DNA of 8,931 bases from Chloroflexi bacterium RBG_16_70_13. Lineage in GTDB: Bacteria; Chloroflexota; Limnocylindria; Limnocylindrales; CSP1-4. A program made the position numbers and the translations under genes. Positions 6,805 to 8,931 of the stretch are shown one piece after another (positions within the stretch are counted from its first letter, which is position 1; every line of letters starts with the position of its first letter). The DNA is taken from positions 2,507 to 11,437 of the forward strand of contig MGOD01000126.1 in the NCBI GenBank assembly GCA_001795245.1, in the 5' to 3' direction. The notes below the pieces were generated by a model. It saw only the letters and a program-made list of their open reading frames with translations. It ran no database searches and was not told the DNA's origin.

Positions 6805-7709
6805 TCGTCGGCCCGCCGGGCAGGATCGCGTTCCTCGGCTTCGGGCTCATCGCGGGCTCGATCGCGCGCGCGCTCGCGACGGGGCGGGCGGGCGACGCGC
6901 CGCCGGTCCTCGTCGGCTGGAGTCCATCGAACGCGGGACCCGATGCCGCCGTTCGCGCCGGGGTCCTGGCCGCGGCCGCGGCCGAGCCAGCCGACGCCCT
7001 CGAGGGAGCGGACCTCGTGGTCATCGGGGCGCCGCCGATCGAGACCATCCAGCTGGTCGGGGCGCTCGGGGGGCCGCTCCGCGGCGCCCTCGCCCCGGAT
7101 GCGGTCGTGACCGATGTCGCGAGCACCAAGTCGTCGATCGTGGCGGCGGCCGACGTCGCCGGGATCCGCTTCGTCGGCGGCCACCCGATGGCCGGGCGTG
7201 AGATGGCCGGCTACGGGAACGCGGTCGGCGACCTCTTCGTGGGGCGCCCTTGGGTCCTCGTCGGCGGCGCCCTGGCCGACGTCGCGGCGATCGAACGGGT
7301 GGCCTGGGTCGCGGCCGCTTGCGGGGCACGCCCGGTCCGCATGGACGCGGCGACGCACGATCGCGCGGCCGCCGTGATCAGCCACCTGCCGCTGCTCGTC
7401 GCGGCGGCGCTCGTCGAGGCGGTCGCCGGCGCCGAATCGGAGCATCCGGGCTGGCCGGCCGCGGCGGGCCTCGCCGCTTCGGGCTGGCGCGACATGACGC
7501 GCCTGGCGCGGGGGGACCCGAGGATGGGCGCCGGCATCGCCGCGACGAACGCGACCGAGCTGGCCCGCGGCCTGGGCGACCTGCGGGCCGTGCTCGACGC
7601 CTGGATTGCCGACCTCGAGCGGGTCGGCGGTCCGGATCCCGGCCGGCTCGAGGGTCGGTTGCGGGCCGTCCGCGACCGGCTGGAGCGAACGCCCCGGGAA
7701 CACGCGTGA
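6801..7709 (+). CDS. tyrA: prephenate dehydrogenase
   Basis: Oxidative decarboxylation of prephenate to 4-hydroxyphenylpyruvate with NAD(P)+, the tyrosine branch of aromatic amino-acid synthesis, in the cytoplasm. The 302 residues fit a stand-alone TyrA without a chorismate mutase or ACT domain. Seen in order: Rossmann FLGFGLIAGS (11-20), TDVASTKS (104-111), GGHPMAGREMAGYGNA (126-141, His128 being the catalytic-type histidine), THDRAAAVISHLPLLVA (185-201). The usual second histidine of SHLPH is Leu here. The helical C-terminal domain follows and is complete. GTG 6801 overlaps the zinc-ribbon stop (GTGA) and the 3' end overlaps the NUDIX gene in the same way. An arogenate-using enzyme cannot be excluded from sequence alone. 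Confidence 0.92.
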   Translation: MIVGPPGRIAFLGFGLIAGSIARALATGRAGDAPPVLVGWSPSNAGPDAAVRAGVLAAAAAEPADALEGADLVVIGAPPIETIQLVGALGGPLRGALAPDAVVTDVASTKSSIVAAADVAGIRFVGGHPMAGREMAGYGNAVGDLFVGRPWVLVGGALADVAAIERVAWVAAACGARPVRMDAATHDRAAAVISHLPLLVAAALVEAVAGAESEHPGWPAAAGLAASGWRDMTRLARGDPRMGAGIAATNATELARGLGDLRAVLDAWIADLERVGGPDPGRLEGRLRAVRDRLERTPREHA

Positions 7710-8308
7710 GCCTCGCCGAGGAGCAGGTCCTCATCATCCCGCGCTCGGCCGTCATGGGCGATCCGGGCTGGCACGGCCTCCGGACAGACGGCCTCGACGG
7801 CTTCGCCGGCCTGGTCGCCCGCGAGGGCCGCTTCATCCCGCGATCGGTCGCCGAGCTCGACCGGTCGTCCAAGCAGGTGGTGCCATACCTCGTCCTGCGC
7901 GACGGTGCCCGGCTTTTCCTGATGCGCCGGACCCGGGCCGGCGGGGATGCCCGGCTCCACGACCGGTACTCGATCGGTGTGGGTGGGCACCTCAATCCGG
8001 GCGACGTCGACCTGCCAACCGGGCTGCGGCGTGAGTGGCACGAGGAGATCGAGGCCAGGTTCACCCCGGACTTCCGGCTCATCGGGCTGCTCAACGACGA
8101 CACCACCGAGGTCGGCTCGGTCCACCTCGGGGCGGTCTACCTTGCCGAGGCAGCCGGTCGCCCGGTCGGGATCCGCGAGACCGACAAGCTGAGCGGAGCC
8201 TTCGCGACGGTCCAGGAGGTCGCCGGCGTCGTCGAGCTGCTGGAGACGTGGAGCCGGCTCGTCTTCGAGTTCCTCGAACGGGCGAGCCTCGAGGCGACCG
8301 CCGTCTGA
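7706..8308 (+). CDS. NUDIX-family predicted phosphoesterase (COG4112-like)
   Basis: A 200-residue protein starting at GTG 7706, overlapping the tyrA stop by 4 bases (GTGA). An N-terminal part (EEQVLIIPRSAV, FIPRSVAELDRSSKQVVPYLVL) precedes the NUDIX core LFLMRRTRAG, then RLHDRYSIGVGGHLNPGD and LRREWHEEIEA. The metal-binding R109-E110-W-H-E113-E114 is intact. Against the standard box G-x5-E-x7-R-E-U-x-E-E-x-G-U, the first Glu is Asp (D100), the spacer is one residue longer, and the late Gly is Glu. The conserved K-Q-V-V-P-Y and SIGVGGH match the group annotated as predicted MutT-type phosphoesterases. Substrate unknown; NUDIX enzymes cleave nucleoside diphosphates linked to another group. The tight coupling to tyrA suggests shared expression, not necessarily a shared pathway. 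Confidence 0.85.
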   Translation: MSLAEEQVLIIPRSAVMGDPGWHGLRTDGLDGFAGLVAREGRFIPRSVAELDRSSKQVVPYLVLRDGARLFLMRRTRAGGDARLHDRYSIGVGGHLNPGDVDLPTGLRREWHEEIEARFTPDFRLIGLLNDDTTEVGSVHLGAVYLAEAAGRPVGIRETDKLSGAFATVQEVAGVVELLETWSRLVFEFLERASLEATAV

Positions 8309-8315
8309 CGCCGCC

Positions 8316-8336
8316 GCGGCGCCGGCGTGGCGCCGC
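8316..8336 (+). terminator. 8-bp GC hairpin just after the NUDIX stop
   Basis: GCGGCGCC-type arms at 8316-8323 and 8329-8336 are perfectly complementary (8 pairs, all G-C) around a 5-base loop. It begins 8 bases after the TGA at 8306-8308, which is where an intrinsic terminator would sit, but there is no T tract after it, so it may act only as an mRNA 3' stabiliser or weak terminator. Confidence 0.35.
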
Positions 8337-8386
8337 CGTGGCTCCGACCAGGTGCCGACGCGACGGCCGCCTGACCGCGCCGGTGC

Positions 8387-8412
8387 GATACTGCGGGTCG
8401 GAGGCTCCCTCC
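8387..8412 (+). promoter_or_regulatory. -10-like GATACT and a Shine-Dalgarno held in a hairpin, upstream of the NfeD-type protease
   Basis: GATACT at 8387-8392 resembles a -10. The Shine-Dalgarno GGAGG (8400-8404) lies 8 bases before ATG 8413, an ideal distance, and decides that start. GGAGG is exactly complementary to CCTCC at 8408-8412 with a 3-base loop (CTC), so the ribosome site can fold onto the bases directly before the start codon. Confidence 0.5.
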
Positions 8413-8931
8413 ATGATCGCTCGCCGCCACCGCGCCCGCCGCCGCCGCATCGGGCTCTCGCTCGTCCTGGCAGCCGTCGGCCTCCTCGCGGTCGTCGGGT
8501 CGATGCGGGCCGCGGGGCCCGAGGTCGTGGTCCTGCCGACGACCGGCATCGTCGACGAGGGGATGGCCCGCTACCTCGAGGACGGGATCGATCAGGCCGA
8601 GCGGGAAGGGGCCGCGGCCGTCGTCATCAAGCTCAACACGCCGGGCGGATTCCTGACCTCGACGAACGACATCGTCGGGATCATCCTCGAGGCGAAGGTC
8701 CCGGTCATCGTCTGGGTAGCTCCGGCGGGTGGTTTCGCGGCGAGCGCGGGAACGTTCATCACTCTCTCGGCCCATGTTGCGGTGATGGCCCCGGGCACGA
8801 GCATCGGCGCGGCGTCGCCGATCAGCGCCGACGGCAGCGAGATCGATCCGGTTCTCGCCGCCAAGGTCAAGAACGACGCGATCGCCAAGATCACGGCCAT
8901 CGCCGAGGCCCGCGGCCGGAATGTCGAGTGG
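8413..8931 (+). CDS. ClpP-class membrane serine protease of the NfeD1b/STOPP type (5' part, runs off the window)
   Basis: Open from ATG 8413 to the window end, 173 residues visible. A very basic N-terminus (residues 4-12 mostly Arg/His) leads into a hydrophobic signal/anchor (about 13-30, GLSLVLAAVGLLAVVGS). A ClpP/crotonase-fold domain follows: VVLPTTGIVDEGMARYL, AAVVIKLNTPGG (71-82), then GGFAASAGTFI with the nucleophile Ser111. Lys151 in AAKVKNDA aligns by eye with the general-base Lys138 of the Pyrococcus PH1510 protease, which makes a Ser-Lys dyad as in that family. PGTSIGAASPI is also typical. These extracytoplasmic proteases cleave hydrophobic segments of membrane partners such as stomatin-like proteins; the gene for that partner is often next door and may lie downstream. 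Whether the C-terminal NfeD membrane and OB domains are present cannot be seen. The start is supported by GGAGG 8 bases upstream. Confidence 0.9.
   Translation, partial: MIARRHRARRRRIGLSLVLAAVGLLAVVGSMRAAGPEVVVLPTTGIVDEGMARYLEDGIDQAEREGAAAVVIKLNTPGGFLTSTNDIVGIILEAKVPVIVWVAPAGGFAASAGTFITLSAHVAVMAPGTSIGAASPISADGSEIDPVLAAKVKNDAIAKITAIAEARGRNVEW

Noticed and set aside
1..8931. Defence system, CRISPR array, mobile element or biosynthetic cluster
   Set aside because: The STAND ATPase raised the question of an anti-phage sensor, but its C-terminal winged helix plus BTAD marks it as a transcription factor; no transposase, integrase, spaced repeats or toxin-like effectors are present.

Overview
This is a very GC-rich bacterial window of 8,931 bases, densely packed with genes and with strong G/C preference at third codon positions. 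The gene set (a large MalT-like ATPase/TPR regulator ending in a BTAD domain, a LysM wall protein, family I pyrophosphatase, a NUDIX protein with low-resemblance Nudix box) fits Chloroflexota of the Limnocylindria/Ellin6529 kind, or less likely an actinobacterium. That placement is inference from style, not from a marker gene.

Layout. Positions 1-219 are the 3' end of what looks like a DnaB-like helicase C-terminal domain. Positions 241-3557 hold one long regulator gene (STAND ATPase, TPRs, winged helix, BTAD) broken by a single-base frameshift near 1860. A convergent minus-strand gene (3565-4436) encodes a membrane-anchored LysM protein; its best start is also cut off from the body of the gene by a one-base shift in a G7 tract. 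A divergent intergenic region of about 130 bases (4437-4566) carries an 11-bp-period GTTCAG direct repeat and a -10-like hexamer right in front of the inorganic pyrophosphatase gene (4567-5085), followed 4 bases later by the RNA 2',3'-cyclic phosphodiesterase gene thpR (5090-5704).

After a short promoter region, 5816-6487 encodes a membrane-anchored Pro/Thr/Ala/Ser-rich protein with an internal tandem repeat. Positions 6526-8308 are a tightly coupled trio: a small zinc-ribbon protein, prephenate dehydrogenase (tyrA) and a NUDIX-family protein, joined by two GTGA start/stop overlaps. The window ends inside a ClpP-class/NfeD-type membrane serine protease gene (from 8413), whose Shine-Dalgarno is part of a small perfect hairpin.

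Most of this is housekeeping (phosphate/pyrophosphate, RNA end processing, tyrosine synthesis, membrane protein quality control). No stretch over 300 bases lacks a gene; the longest non-coding gaps are about 130 (4437-4566), 111 (5705-5815) and 104 bases (8309-8412). I saw no tRNA, rRNA, CRISPR array, insertion sequence or phage gene. I did not find a convincing new system; the points most worth a second look are the two one-base frameshifts, the GTTCAG repeat and the altered metal-binding motif in the pyrophosphatase.
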